DNA from: Centrapalus pauciflorus
Taxonomy: Eukaryota > Streptophyta > Magnoliopsida > Asterales > Asteraceae
Length of the DNA: 64,000 nucleotides
Assembly: GCA_020465985.1 (NCBI GenBank)
Contig: JAANYP010002326.1
Coordinates: forward strand, 484,001 to 548,000
Direction of reading: 5' to 3'
Shown: in pieces, positions 36,201 to 49,023 of the stretch
How the letters are laid out: every line of letters begins with the position of its first letter
Position numbering within the stretch: the first letter of the stretch is position 1
The notes under the pieces: model-generated
What the model was told of the DNA's origin: nothing
The model's database searches: none
Seen by the model: only the letters and a program-made list of their open reading frames with translations
Position numbers and translations under genes: made by a program

Positions 36201-39200
36201 TGGCTACAAGTCTTAAACTGGTTTTGGTTTTTGATAATTTCTAACGCTCTGGCTGGGAGCCAACTTCTGCATTTTTCTCTCTGCTTTTCTCATTGAGTTT
36301 ATAACGCTTTTTGTGATTGTAATTCCTGTTCAATTCCTCCATTGTTGGGATGTTGCATCTCACTTTTGTTAGTTGTTTATATCAGGACAAGTACAAGGTG
36401 TACAATCTCTGCTCTGAGAGGCTATATGATGCATCACTGTTTGAAGGGAAGGTTCGTCAACAGCTTATCCTACTTCCAGTTTTTTTTAAATATTTTATCA
36501 ATGAAAGAATCATACCATTCTATCTGTAGGTGGTTTATCTAGCTAAACTATGAAATAGAATTGTATTGGCAGCAATTGGTTTCATAGGCTAATCTATTCA
36601 ACTAAATGATATCGGACTTCTATGGTGCTTTACATGATCACATTACTTTCTTTTTCGTGATTGAGTGGTAATGTGTAAGCATAATCATCGGTGCAACTTA
36701 AATCTTCTGATGTGACGAGAAACATTTAATATTGGTCTTGAATCATGTAGGATGTTTTAGAAATGAGCTACATTGACCTTCATGGGCTTAAATATTTCTT
36801 AATTCTTTGCAGGTTGCTAGTTTTCCATTTGACGACCATAATTGCCCTCCCATTCGACTCATAATATCATTTTGCCAGAGTGCATATTCATGGTTGAAAG
36901 AGGATATTGAAAATGTCGTGGTTGTGCACTGTAAGGCTGGAATGGCAAGGACCGGTTTAATGATATCAAGTCTTCTTTTATATCTGAAGGTAAACTCAAG
37001 TGTTCGATTTAGTGATTTACAGAAAAATAAACCAGATACAAACTTCATATTGATATCATGTTTCTGCTCTTTACGTTTTACTTGCTTTGTTAGATATAGT
37101 AAAGTTCAGTGTTATTTCTCCTGCAGTTTTTCCCCACGGCTGAGGAGTCGATATCATACTATAACCAAAAAAGATGTGTCGATGGAAAGGGGCTTGTTCT
37201 TCCAAGTCAAATAGTAAGTTCAGTTTTGTTTGGGGGTTCTGTTCATTTCATGTAAAGGTAGCCAACAGGTCGAGTTGGGACTCGAGAAACGGGTCAAATG
37301 GGTTTTGGTTGAAAATGTGATTGGTCAGATCAGGTTGGGCTGACTGACCCACTGGCACTTTTTGATATATTTTTAGTATTTTGTAAATAATTAATGTATA
37401 AAATATGATTAAAAACCATATTGTTAAAAAATATAGTTCTTTTACTTTTTTTTAATAAACGGTTTAGTACATTGAAGCATTTTTAATACACATTTGGTGA
37501 CTTTTGAGTTTTGACCCCCTTAACCCATTTGACGTATTCTATTATTTGTTTTTTTCCCTATATTTTCCCTGTTTGATCCATTATCAATACACATAACCAA
37601 AAAACAAATTGGCACCTCTAAATTTAAATGGGTAATGTAATATCTCATTTCAAGTTATTAGCATACATCTCATTATGCATCGATTTCTTTGTGTTTTGTC
37701 ATCATAGAGGTACGTCAAATATTTTGAACGAGTATTGACATACTTTAATGGAGAAGATCAGCCTGGGCGCAGGTACAAAATTTAATTCTTTTATTATACT
37801 TTAATGCCACCTCTATATCATATACTAACCTGCTAATCATATATATATTTTTCTTTAAATTTATATGAGCATTTGGTTACCATCACACAGTACATCGACA
37901 TTATTGTTGTTACCCATGAATGTGTTGGGTTGATTGTTTCTGAGTTCACTATTATAGGTGTATGCTTAGAGGATTTCGCCTTCATCGATGCCCATATTGG
38001 ATTAGGCCCTCTATCACTGTCTCGGATCATAATGGTACACATGCAACATTTCCTTGTTTTCCTGTTCTCTGAAGTTCCTCGTCGATTTGTTTTTCAGTTT
38101 CTCATCACATATGTAAACTCTTGATTAATAAGGGATACTCCCTTAAGCGGTTCAATAGTTGATATCTCTATTATCGGTCTCTCTTAATCTGCAGGTGTTC
38201 TCTTTTCAACCAAAAAGCATCCTCGAACCAAGGATCTATCGGTAAGTTTCCTTCACACGAAAAATCATGGCGGCAGCTAGCCAATTTAGTATTGACTAAT
38301 ACGATAATAAGTTCTCTGAGAAAGCATGGTTCTGGACAATCGACAAAAATGTTTTTGAAGTATGATCTACATCATGTTTTAGTCGTTTCGATCAGCACCG
38401 AAGGTCAAAATGTATATTGTATGGTCTTGTTGACAAATATACCCTCATTGAAAATGATTACAGTTCAACGATTATATTCAACTGTGCAGCCTGAAGATTT
38501 TTGGTTTTCTGCACCAAGAAAGGGCATAATGGTCTTTGCTCTGCCAGGGGAGCCTGGTTTGACCGAGTTATCTGGAGATTTTAAAATTCATTTTCATGAT
38601 CGTCAAGGCGACTTCTACTGGTACTCATCAAATTTTAACTTTTCCTACTTAATGCACCTAGAATAGAAATAGATCATGGAAGTTATAATACAATATAAAC
38701 TTTTCTTTTATCTTTTCTTACTTTCATATGGCATCATCTCCATATTTACGGTTTTTCATATATATATATATATATGAAGCTGGCTGAACACAACAATGAT
38801 CGAGAACAGGAAGATTTTGACCACTAATGACCTTGACGGGTTTGACAAGGTAACTATTCGTCTATAAAATGTGTTGTCTCACAAAACCACCCATGACTAT
38901 TTCTCAGAAAATTTTGAAGTTGCAATTACCTGGTAGCTCATTTTTCTCACTTCGAATATTAGTTGGCGTTTTAGACATCTTTTAACTATGCGCCCGATTA
39001 TACGTCCAAATTTTAGTGATATAGATGATGTAATGTAACTATTTTGGGATTGTATGCAGAGGAAATTGCCGTCTCCGGGGTTCCAAGTGGAGGTTGTGGT
39101 CGTGGACTATAACGATGCTGCTCAAGCGAAACCTCAAACTGAAAATACTGCCAAACCAGCAGAGGGTACAAGTGCACCTCCACCACCTGCTCCCTCTGAA

Positions 39201-39521
39201 GCTACTGCCACAAACTTACCTAGAGACTCCGGAACTAGTGAAAAGGATGACGAGGTGTTCTCCGACACCGAGTCTGAAGCAAAAACCGAAACTGCCTCTG
39301 AAACCAATTCTACTTCTGGGAAGATTGCGAGCTTGTCAAGTGACACAAAAAACCTCTCTCTAGGAAACTCAGGCTCCACACAGATAAGTAGCGCCAGCAA
39401 GCCCAAAGACGATGCTGCTGTATCGGCAAACCCAATTGGAGAGGTAAGTGATTTCAAGGCAATGGCAGCTGATACATCTGTATTTACGTTTGGAGATGAA
39501 GACGACTACGAAAGCGAGTGA
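33259..39521 (+). CDS. PTEN2: PTEN2-type dual-specificity / lipid phosphatase
   Basis: Plant homologue of the tumour suppressor PTEN, which removes the 3-phosphate of phosphoinositides. Twelve coding exons: 33259-33678, 35053-35154, 35256-35312, 36386-36451, 36813-36989, 37127-37213, 37708-37772, 37958-38034, 38195-38241, 38490-38620, 38780-38849 and 39060-39521. They total 1761 nt, 586 aa, all GT-AG and in frame. Residues 1-140 are a plant-specific, Ser/Thr-Pro-rich N-terminus ending VVSQNKRRYQ. The phosphatase domain follows, with FPFDDHNCPP (acid loop) and the P-loop HCKAGMARTG (Cys about 255, Arg about 261). The C2 domain runs from about 325 to 455 (CMLRGFRLHRCPYWIRPS, PEDFWFSAP, WLNTTMIEN). 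An acidic, disordered tail ends FGDEDDYESE. The M-A pair in the P-loop replaces K-G of animal PTEN, as in Arabidopsis PTEN2A/2B, whose 611-aa length is similar. Exon 11's acceptor directly follows a TA repeat. Confidence 0.95.
38757..38775 (+). repeat. (TA)n abutting the PTEN2 exon 11 acceptor
   Basis: A TA run of about 19 bases ends five bases before exon 11 (TATGAAG|CTGG). It occupies the place of the polypyrimidine tract, leaving only TTTTTCA further upstream. Its length could affect splicing of the C2 domain. Confidence 0.75.
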
Positions 39522-40488
39522 GAACGAGCAATAACTCTCGAGACATCTTCAGACATGTACATAAAACAACTCAAGTTTTTTACTTTTAAGAAGTTTATTT
39601 CATTCATTCAGCAATTTGGTTCATGCCCGAGTTATGGATCGCAAGTTCGATGAACGTAACAAGGGAGGTTTGGTTGTAACTCTGATGTATTTTCTTGTAA
39701 GATGTTTGAATAATATCGAATTGTCGCTATAAGCTTGTTTTTAAGGGCTCCTAATATCTTGTGGAAATTGGTAAGTTTCTGACTAGGTGTTTCCCATGAA
39801 ATTTGAGGCCTGTACCAACGTAAGATCATATTTGTGTAAAACTATGTGTTTTTAACTTAAAAAGTAAATACCAAAAATATAAACTTTTCTAGTAAAAATA
39901 ATTTTAAAATTAATATTGGATATTTTGTATAATTATTCAAGTGTTTCCATTATTGGTTTGTTAGGTTACATAGGTAATTATTTAAATAGAATTTAAATAT
40001 ATTATTAATAAATGAATTGGTACTATTTAATTTTAAATTATGGAGAAAAGACAAGGAAATTAAAATTTTAGGAGTGTATCAATTAAAAAAAACAAAATAT
40101 CTAGTGACATGTATCAATTTCTCAACTAATTAAATTTTCATAACTTCATAATTTATTCTTTTAATTATTTTGAAAAACTAATGTTTGATTACTGTTTAAT
40201 TTAGAAAATCAATCTAATTAATGATTTACATTTACAATTTATTTTCATTCTTAAAATTTATATTAAACTTAATAAATTAATAAATCTAAAAATATTAATT
40301 TAATATTAATCTAAAAATTTTATATTAAACTTAATAAATTAATAAATCTAAAAATATTAATTTAATAGGTTGAAACCACCATATTAAACTTAATTTATGT
40401 TACCAACTTAATAAATCTAAAAATATTACATGTTTTCTCATATAATCAAGTAATTTTTAACTATTTATTAATGAAAAATAAAAATAAA
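39522..40488. other. PTEN2 3' flank, AT-rich
   Basis: Includes the likely 3' UTR of PTEN2 to roughly 39830. After that, only AT-rich sequence, including a local tandem repeat near 40258-40370 (two copies of TTAAACTTAATAAATTAATA). Confidence 0.4.
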
Positions 40489-41839
40489 TCTGATATATAT
40501 ATAAAAGAACATCTAATATCATGTCTCACATTCACATTTCACTAAAAAAATATAACAACTTATCATTTCTAAAAATATATAAATACTAATAAGTCACTAA
40601 TTATATCTAGTACTTGTCAATATTTTTTTTTATTGTTATTATTATTATGAATATAATACAACTTTGATAAAACTAGTTGTTGAACCAAGCCATATAATCT
40701 ATCTACAATTATCAAATAATATTTATAAAACAACAAAAAAATCATAAATTATATAAATTTATAATAAAATTTTTAAAAAATATATTAAAATAAACAAAAG
40801 TTGTATATTAGATTATGGTTCTACCAATCTATTCTTGTATTTCTTTTTATAAGAGTTAATAGTAAAAAAAACTCTACAAACTTTAATAAATTTATCCATT
40901 AAGTCATTAAACTTTTTTCGAGTGTTTAAATCTCTAGACAATATTTGTCTTATTCAAAATTATATATTTTTAACTATTTACCCGTTTAATAGGTAATAAC
41001 AATTAGTTACTTGAATGATTTAATTTTGAAAAAACTCTACTTTCTTTTTCAAATTTTATGATTAAATTGTTAGACATTTTTTATTGTTTAAGTTACTCTA
41101 CTATTTATGGTTGATGACATACTAAACAAGTCAAATGCATAATTTTGAATAATACAAAAATTATTAAATCTCTCGAAAAAAAGTTCAATGGTTTAATCGA
41201 TAAGTTCATATGATTTTCTTAATATCAACCCTTTTTTAATAAATTAGTAATTATAGATTTTTATTTTAAGTGTAACCAAGTATTTATTAAAAATTATCCA
41301 CTGGGTTTATTACTTTATATATTAGGTTCTAATTCTACCAGTCTATTCTTGTATTTTTTATAAGAGTTAATAGTAAAAAAAATCTACAAACTTTTATAAA
41401 TTTATCTATTAAGTCACTGATTTTTTTTTTCCAGAGTGTTTAAATCTCTAGACAATATTTGTCTTATTCAAAATTATATATTTTTAATTATCTACCCGTT
41501 TAATAGGTAATAACAATTAGTTCCTTGAATGATTTACTTTTGAAAAAAAACTCTACTTTTTTTTTCAATATTTACGATTAAATTGTTAGACTTTTTTTAT
41601 TGCTTAAGTCACTGTACTATTTATGGTTGATGACATGCTAAACAAGACATACATAGTTTTGAATAATACGAAAATTATCAGGGGCTTAATCTCTCGACAA
41701 AAAGTACAATGGTTTAATCGATAAGTTCATAATGTTTATTTAATATCATCCATTTTTATAATAAATTAATAATTATAGATTTTAATTTTAAATGTAACCA
41801 AGTGTTTATTAAAAATTATCCACGTTGACTATAATCTAG
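40489..41839 (+). mobile_element. Possible Helitron
   Basis: Starts TCTGATATATATATAAAAG and ends ATAATCTAG with T after it, the TC...CTAG pattern of plant Helitrons. The 3' hairpin is weak (CCACGTTGAC region). Most of the interior is the 524-bp tandem duplication. No Rep/helicase. Confidence 0.4.
40804..41823. repeat. Two tandem copies of a 524-bp unit
   Basis: Copies begin at 40804 and 41328 and share long blocks such as AAGAGTTAATAGTAAAAAAA, TAGACAATATTTGTCTTATT and GGTTTAATCGATAAGTTCAT. They differ by scattered substitutions and small indels (roughly 90% by eye). Non-coding. Confidence 0.8.
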
Positions 41840-42061
41840 TTTATTAGTCTATGTATAACATTAATAACTTTGATAATCTTTTTTTTTTTTCCTCTTAAAA
41901 CTATAAACCTAAAGATTTAAAAAGTTAACATTAAATTCAAGTGTATTGAAATTTTTAATACTTAACACTTTTAACATTTTTTTATCGTATTAGAAGGGTC
42001 CATTATTTAATTATACATTAATTTTAAAGGTTTGGGTCTAAAAAACTGATTTAAATATTAA

Positions 42062-42555
42062 GAGTAAATTATAAAAATGGTCCTTGTGGTTTACATAAAA
42101 TTTTGGATTCGGTTTATTGTGGTTTCAATTTTGCATAAACAGTCTTTATTTATATTGTTTACTTGCAGAAATAGTCTTTTTGTCTCATGTATTTTCCTAA
42201 ATGACAATTATACCCTTTTTCTTAATAACAACTTTGGTCCATTTCTTTTCATGAATTTCCTTTTTGTTTTTAAATTTAAATTTAAATCTTAATTTAATAA
42301 ATGATTAATTAATTAATTTATTATTATTATTATTATTATATAAAATGTATTTATTTTTTAATCAAAGTTATATTTTTTTCTATTTAATAAATATATTTTA
42401 CGTTTCTATTACGTATTTAATTTATTTATTAAATTACCACTAACTTTATTTCTATTTACGTTAAATACATTACCACTTACCACTAACCGATGTGGTAAGT
42501 GGTAAATGTTAAGTAACAAAATTTTATGCAAATTACAGGAACCATTTGACACACA
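42062..42555. mobile_element. Degraded Mutator-like foldback element
   Basis: The left end, GAGTAAATTATAAAAATGG then TCCTTGTGGTTTACATAAAA, is the terminus of the elements at 5514 and 8104. An eroded inverted counterpart (AAAATTTTATGCAAATTACAG then GAACCATTT) lies at about 42520-42552. The right end beyond that is lost and no TSD can be read. Confidence 0.5.
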
Positions 42556-43325
42556 TCCTTTAGTGGTAAGTGGTTACGTCCCTTTAGAGACAGGGGTGAG
42601 CAACTTTCAGCAATTTGAAAGCATTTTTGGAGTTTAAAGGGACTAATCTGACTTTCACTTTCATAAAAAGAGGAATAAATATATTGCTCGTCCGTCCCAA
42701 ATTAAATGTCCACCGAATAAAAACTACACAATATTAATACTATATATTATGATATTCTCCAAGGCGACCTTCAGGATCATATTCATATCTTTGAATCTTT
42801 GTTGGGGTTGTACAAATAGAAAATCCATGCAAACTTTAGTTGCCTGATTTGACCAATTTATACACCTACTTTATGTAAGGATCAATCTAAACTTCTAAAG
42901 TTTGTCTCCAGCAATGGATTGGAAAATGGTTTTCTGGTAAAACCCTTTCGGGAAAAGAGTTTTCGTCATTTGTGTCTCCCTCGCTTTCTATCATATTGGC
43001 TGCTGAAATGATAAACTTGTAATTGGTTTTCATTGCTGGAAATATGTGATGCTCTATAGCATTTTTGTGACGTCCCTACATGAAACAAGAACCAGCTCCA
43101 ATACTCGATAACGATAGCATGAAACAAAACCCAGTTTAAACACCAAGACTACTTTCTGTACTCGCACTTGAAAGCATGAGAAGTTGTAACTCAAGACGAT
43201 TGATTAATACAAACAAACACTGAGAAATAAGCAGTAGTACCTCGGATCATTTAGCAGGGAAATGTAGTAGTATCATAAGTAGAGAAACCAAATGGTTCCT
43301 GAGGATAAACTAACCAACAAAATGG
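42556..43325. other. NRPB3 downstream flank
   Basis: Contains the probable NRPB3 3' UTR (minus strand). CTCGTCCGTCCCAAATTAAA at about 42687 resembles a Stowaway MITE end, without a detectable partner. No other gene. Confidence 0.4.
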
Positions 43326-46300
43326 TCATCCTCCTCGCATATGAGCACCTAATTCGCCAAACTGGTCATCAGCTTCTACGGTATCCTCAGACAAGCGAAC
43401 TGCATCCAGTTTCTGTTTTAGGACTTCAATGGCATTAAGCACCAACTGCGACGCTTTAACTGCACCCGTTGATTCGACTGTGAAGATGAAACTGTCTTCT
43501 TTTGCATAGATTTCCACAAGTCCTGGTTTCCCCATCGCTTCCACTTTCTTCAGCACTTCATCATCATATGTGTATGCCTCGGGATCCACTACCTCCACCT
43601 GACCACAACAAACAGAAAAACATCATACTCGTATGGCTTCACTGCTTCAACACCATTTATTCTTTCATTTTCGCTTGTTTACACCAGATGTATATTAGGG
43701 TGCGTTTAGTTTATGAAAATTTTCAAAATTTCCATCTCAAATTTTCAATGAAGATGAAAATTTGTTTACTTAACAACAATTTCATAAATTTTCATTTTAC
43801 TTTTTAAAATTTCACTTTTCATATTCTCTCTCTTACTTTTCTATTACCTACCCTATATTTTTTATAATACTCTCTTTCTCTCTCTTGCTTTTCTATTACC
43901 TAATCTATTTTTCTTATTTTATAATAACTCATCTTATTTTTCTTAAAACAAAAACTTCATCATCTAAACAAGTTTTCACTTTTCATAGAAAACCTTGTTT
44001 TTTCTAAAAACTATAACTAGAAAACTAAAATTGAAAACCCACTAGTTTTCGTGAACTCAACGCAACCTATTCAGCAAAAAGATAAAAATAACAATTTAAA
44101 ATTATATTGTTATTTATAAAAAAAAAACATTGTTTTTGTTGATGCATAAAACACGAAATCTTAAATAAAATCCATGTTTTATGAATATATGCATCAACAA
44201 GTAAAATGCTTATTTGAAAAAATAACAATACAAGTTCAAATTCAGGATTCATTGCATGAAAAGGTAACATTTGGGTAACATGCTAATTTTTTCTATTTAA
44301 GGTAACATTATCTCTAAATCAAGTCAATCAAGGTAACCTTATCGGATTTGTCCGATTGGAAGGTAAAAATTGCTGACGTGATAATTTCTTTATCCAGACA
44401 ACAATTTTTACGAAAATGATAGTTTAGTTGTTATCCGATGTGCACTCTTGTGCAAATTTAAAGGGCTTTTAGATGATACATTGCTATTTTGAGCAATTTA
44501 AAAATTAATTAAGTAGCTTTAGAAATTAAAAAAAATCAGGGACTTGACAAATAAAATGTCACGTAATCAATTTTTACCTTCCAATCCGATAAGGTTACAT
44601 TGATTAACTTGATTTGGAGGGTATGTTACCTTATATAAAAAAATTAGTATGTTACCCAAATATAACAAAAATGACAATATGTTACCTTTTGACGTAATTA
44701 ACCCCCAATATTATTGAAAATACAAAAATATGCATGGAAAAATGAAACTTTAAATTGGTTCTCCGGTTCCCTTGAAAGTTAATTTCTCATTTGAACCTCT
44801 CCCTATACATACAAGAGTCACACACACGAAGGACCATGAACTCTGGCCATCAGAATTGAGTGTTGCGTTGTACACAATCTGCATTAGCAACTTTTTATCC
44901 CACCTGAGCAAATTTACCCACAAAGTTTGTTATGTGGGTGATGCACTGATGCGCACAATGCTAATCCACCACACTTGTGTGTCCAGCATTCTTATAAATT
45001 AGAAAATAAAATGCACCAATTGACTGAAGAATGGATGCATACATATTACATAGGCATTTAAAAAGTTTACATGGACACAAAGTATTAATAAGAGGTAGAA
45101 GTAAACCAACCTGCTGGGTATGGGGGTTTATGCCAAAGACTTTAGTAGGACTGCTCTCCACTACACTCACTTTCTCCTCAAGTGATAACGTCTCCATCAT
45201 TTCTTCATTGATGTGAATCTCAGGCTCATACATGAAAGTGACGGTAGCAGCAGGTGACCACTTGGCATGATCTTTTCCGATTCCCTTTCTAGCAATTGCT
45301 CTTAGCCTTAGTTCTTGGCCTTTCCGCAGTTTCACAATTGTGATCCCCCTAAAGATAAGAAACCACCATTAATCAAAAAAGCAAAATATTTGGAAACCAA
45401 ACCAAAAATTTTGTTGATTAGAATGAATGGTAAAAAGATCATCCAAATTTGTTTTAGCAAAAAAACACATGCAACAGTGAGATAGATTTGTCCCGAGTAC
45501 ATGAATACATGTCTCACTACGGACTAAGCATCAGAATCTCAATCTATTTCAGCCTAAAGCCATGTGCTACTTTACATGGTTACCCTGCATTTTCACTTGA
45601 GCATCTTTAACGAACAAAAAATGATGCAGCTTTTCATCCCTAACAAAACAAACTATCGAAAAGAGATCAAACGGCTATAGTCAACTTGCATCCTATATTT
45701 CCAAAGCATCTAACATTAAACTAGATTATAAACAGCATGACAGAAGTGTATAGTTGCTGGAGTTAAATATATGAACAAATTAAGTTGAGTTGAATCAAGT
45801 TTGTAGGTACATAACAAAAGAAGCCAAAGAGGAAAACAACATAACAAAATAAGCAAAAGACGAAAAGAACATAACAACCAAAACAAAATAATTATGGATC
45901 CAAGAGATAAGAATGCTTATTACACAATTTGTTTATAAAATTAATAGCAGTTGCTAGCTTGATAGACAATCTCAATTACCTACGACAAAATATACACCAT
46001 GTATTTTTCCAAAACTAGGGGACTTGTTATAACTTTCATCAAGTTCCTTCTTAGTCGTGTCTCTGTGATCAGCTAATGCATTTGACATATTAGTGATGTT
46101 ATGTCCATGTCTCTAGATCACATATCGGTTACTATAATCTTGGCAATTCACTTCCAATGATGCAGCATTGCAATGTAGAAGAGACCGTTTCAGCTCTTTG
46201 AATGTACATAACCAGTAATGTAAAACCCTTTTACATCTTGCTTTCACCAAAGAAAGTGATGTTGATCTCATGATGGCTGGCTGAAAGGCTCCAATAACTC

Positions 46301-47313
46301 AATAAATGCTATTATCAAACACTACGTCCATTCAGTAGCATTCATGTCTAGGTAAGGGGCAATAATGCTCGGAATACAGACCTCTGTGTGATAATAAGAA
46401 ATGAAACATTTTTTCAGCATAAATTGTCCCATTTCATTATGTTAACCTCCTTATAAGTTTTAATGATCATACCAGTTGCACATCATTTCATCAGTGCAAA
46501 AAGATCCTCTGAGTGTCAAAAACTAGAAGCACAAAAAGATTAAAGGGAAATTAATCTGCAGTCTACTCTATCATGGAACTACAACAATCAAAAATGCATT
46601 GCTAAACAGTCCTACGATTCGTTGCATTTCTTCATTAATAATAGAACAACAACAACAACAACAACAACAACACGACCAAATGTAGACTTAATCCTCATAT
46701 TCGAAGCATAAAATGACAATGCACCAAACCCTAACCATTCCCAAATAAAGCTAACAAAATGCCAACAACCTAGCTAAATAACAATTTGCCAATTTGCAAG
46801 TATCAGTATCCAATACCGCAAATGCAATTTAAAATAGTATATATAAAAGAGAGAAAGAGACCTCTGATCTTCAGGATTTTCAAAGCCAGAGCCGGTATCC
46901 GAGAAGTCAACAGGCACAACAGTGTGGTCAGAACTATAAAGATCTTTACTCGTAACGTCTAGAGTTTGATCATTTATACACTTAGCTCTCAGATGAAACT
47001 CAACAGAACAGAACTCGCACTGACCGTCACCGTCACAGGCATCGCAGTCACGTGAGAAGCGCATGCTCATTGCACGCTCGCTTGTGAGAGGTATAAGACC
47101 AAGACGATGAGCAATGAACTCGTCATTGAGAACGGAAGAGTTCACCTCGATTTCAACGAGGTCGATGGCGATGGTCGGAACCTCGGCAATCATGACGCGG
47201 CGGAGTGCGTTGGCCATGCTAGCGTCGGTTTCCCGGAGCTCGAATTTGGCGTAGTCATCTTTGAGCTCACGGATTTTGACCTTGGGGAACCTCTGGTACG
47301 ATGCTCCTTCCAT
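43326..47313 (-). CDS. NRPB3: NRPB3: RNA polymerase II/IV/V subunit 3
   Basis: Orthologue of yeast Rpb3, which pairs with Rpb11 as the alpha-like assembly platform of RNA polymerase II. In plants the same subunit also serves Pol IV and Pol V. Three coding exons: 47313-46862, 45348-45111 and 43598-43326. They total 963 nt, 320 aa, with GT-AG sites and frame kept. Residues 1-45 and 180-270 form the alpha-NTD-like dimerisation domain (FELRETDASMANALRRVMIAEVPT; RAIARKGIGKDHAKWSPAATV). The insert has the zinc-binding cysteine cluster CDACDGDGQCEFC. Length agrees with Arabidopsis NRPB3 (about 319 aa). The chosen ATG (47313) gives the conserved start MEGASYQRFPKVKIREL. The frame is open upstream but lacks family similarity. 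Intron 2 (43599-45110) contains two transposon insertions; intron 1 is 1.5 kb and includes an (ACA)n run near 46650. Confidence 0.95.
43698..44067. mobile_element. MITE in NRPB3 intron 2
   Basis: 370 bp with the left end GGGTGCGTTTAGTTTATGAA and the right end TTTTCGTGAACTCAACGCAACC, which are inverted. The TSD is not clean (TTA left, TAT right). A second copy lies at 27205-27553. Non-coding; PIF/Harbinger-like by its GTGCGTTTAG end. Confidence 0.65.
44261..44705. mobile_element. GGTAACAT foldback element in NRPB3 intron 2 (5' truncated)
   Basis: Inverted repeat arms share AAGGTAACAT, GGGTAACAT, AAATCAAGT and CCGAT(T/A)(G)GAAGGTAAAAATT. The right end is TTTGACGTAATTAACCC. It is a copy of 50395-50869 lacking the outermost left bases. 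Bases 44193-44706 lie inside the intron, and the element sits 190 bp from the MITE at 43698. Confidence 0.6.
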
Positions 47314-48584
47314 TTTCGTTTCGCTCTCTAGGGTTTGGAAAACCCTGGCTCTCTGTAAAACCCTCCTCCAAAGCACTGAACAATGTTGCGAGTAATTTAT
47401 CACTTGATACCCTTTGGTTTTAAAATGTTTGATTTTTTCCTTAAAGAAAAAATATATATCACTTTGCCCCCTTCACCTTTGTAACAAGTTTTAGAACAAA
47501 CCAACCAACCAAAAATAATTGAAATGTCTTTAACAAAATTGAAATTTTTATTATTATTTTGAGCAGTTGGAAAAAAAAATATAACTGTTTATCAATAAAA
47601 CTTAAAATTCAAGTCTGTCTGTCGGGGTTTATGTTTTCAGTACACAAATTAATAATTTCGATTGATTGACAAGTCCAAATTTATCATGTGATTTTAAATA
47701 GATTCTATTAAACCTATATACATTTGTGGAAGCAAAACACACCGTTTTGGACTTTTTATGTGAGAAGCAAACACTGTTCACAAATGAATTACTGTTCACT
47801 GTGAGGGAAAACTCCTATTCATACAGAGCTTTTCTAAAATGCACCACACAAATTGAGTTATGCTAACATTAACGTCAACTTTTGTCAATTTTTTACACCA
47901 CACAAATTGAGTTATGCTAACATCAACGACAACTTTCGTCAATTTTTTAGAACCTGACACTGGAAGTGATGGTGACCATTGTACGGCAGTGAAGATAGAA
48001 AAGTAATTGTGATTATGGTGTAACTGTGCAAAGATGGTGAGAATGAAGACGAGAGGATGTAATTTGATAACCTAAATCGGACTAAACTAAAAGCCCTAAA
48101 TCACAAACCTCAAACAATATTAATAGCAACAAAACCCTGAATCAACAAAAAAAAAAACCTTCTTAAAGAAAACATCAGGAAACTAAAGATGTAAAAAAAG
48201 ATTTGGATTCGCGGTTTGGAGCCATACAATATGGAAGATGACTTTGTTTAACGAAGACTATTTATAACTTATTGCAATGTGTCATCACAAATCACTATCT
48301 TGTCATCATAAATTTTATTGCTCACAGAAATTCAATGAAGAAGAAGTTCTGTATGTTGTGAGTGACGAGAAAGAAAAAGCAGGAAGTTTGATATTAAGTG
48401 GAATTGAAGAGCTACAAAACCACTACAAATATTCATCCTGTGAGAGAGATCAATTTTCAAGACTGAGAGAAGTTTGAGAACTAAGAAATCAAAATAAAAA
48501 ATGTAAGAGAAGAAAGTGGTGGTACGTATCAAGTATAAAACAATGGGTGGTTTGTTGTTAGTTTTGTTATATACATATATTTGG
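47314..48584. other. NRPB3 upstream region and intergenic DNA
   Basis: The first 100-150 bases should hold the NRPB3 promoter and leader. A two-copy 54-bp tandem repeat (CACCACACAAATTGAGTTAT) lies at 47842-47949. The remainder shows no gene. A short ORF near 48277 lacks family resemblance. Confidence 0.4.
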
Positions 48585-48596
48585 TATATATATATA

Positions 48597-48977
48597 GATT
48601 AAGGATCTTTTGTGAACACTTTATTCGTTGTAAAAATTGTGAACAACCATAAAATAGCTTTTGAATCTTATGAATCTTGTTGAAAATACTACCGAACCCT
48701 TCTATTAACCCATTAATCTTATTGGATCCTATGGATTTTATTGAATCCAATTAATTTGTCGAATAATGAATCTTGTTGAATCTTATGCATCTTGTTATAA
48801 AAACTACGTACTATGAACATTTTGAATGTTCTGAATCTTAAATAGACACTTCTATGAACCTTTTGAATCATATGAATCATATTACAAACACTTGTTGATA
48901 TATATGAATGATTATATGTATTTTTTTTATTTGTTCACAACGTTCACAACGAATAACTTGTTCACAATGGATCTCAT

Positions 48978-48980
<3 letters not shown>
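48597..48980. mobile_element. TA-microsatellite-associated element g
   Basis: The left end GATTAAGGATCTTTTGTGAACA and the right end (reverse complement GGGATGAGATCCATTGTGAACA) are imperfect inverted repeats, each followed by TTATTCGTTGT. TA tracts flank both ends (48585-48596; 48981-49019). Interior is repeats of GAATCTTATGAATCTTGTTG. Ends relate it to element b at 15705. Confidence 0.65.

Positions 48981-49019
<39 letters not shown>

Positions 49020-49023
<4 letters not shown>

Noticed and set aside
47107..47331. Forward frame of 74 codons
   Set aside because: Antisense shadow of NRPB3 exon 1.
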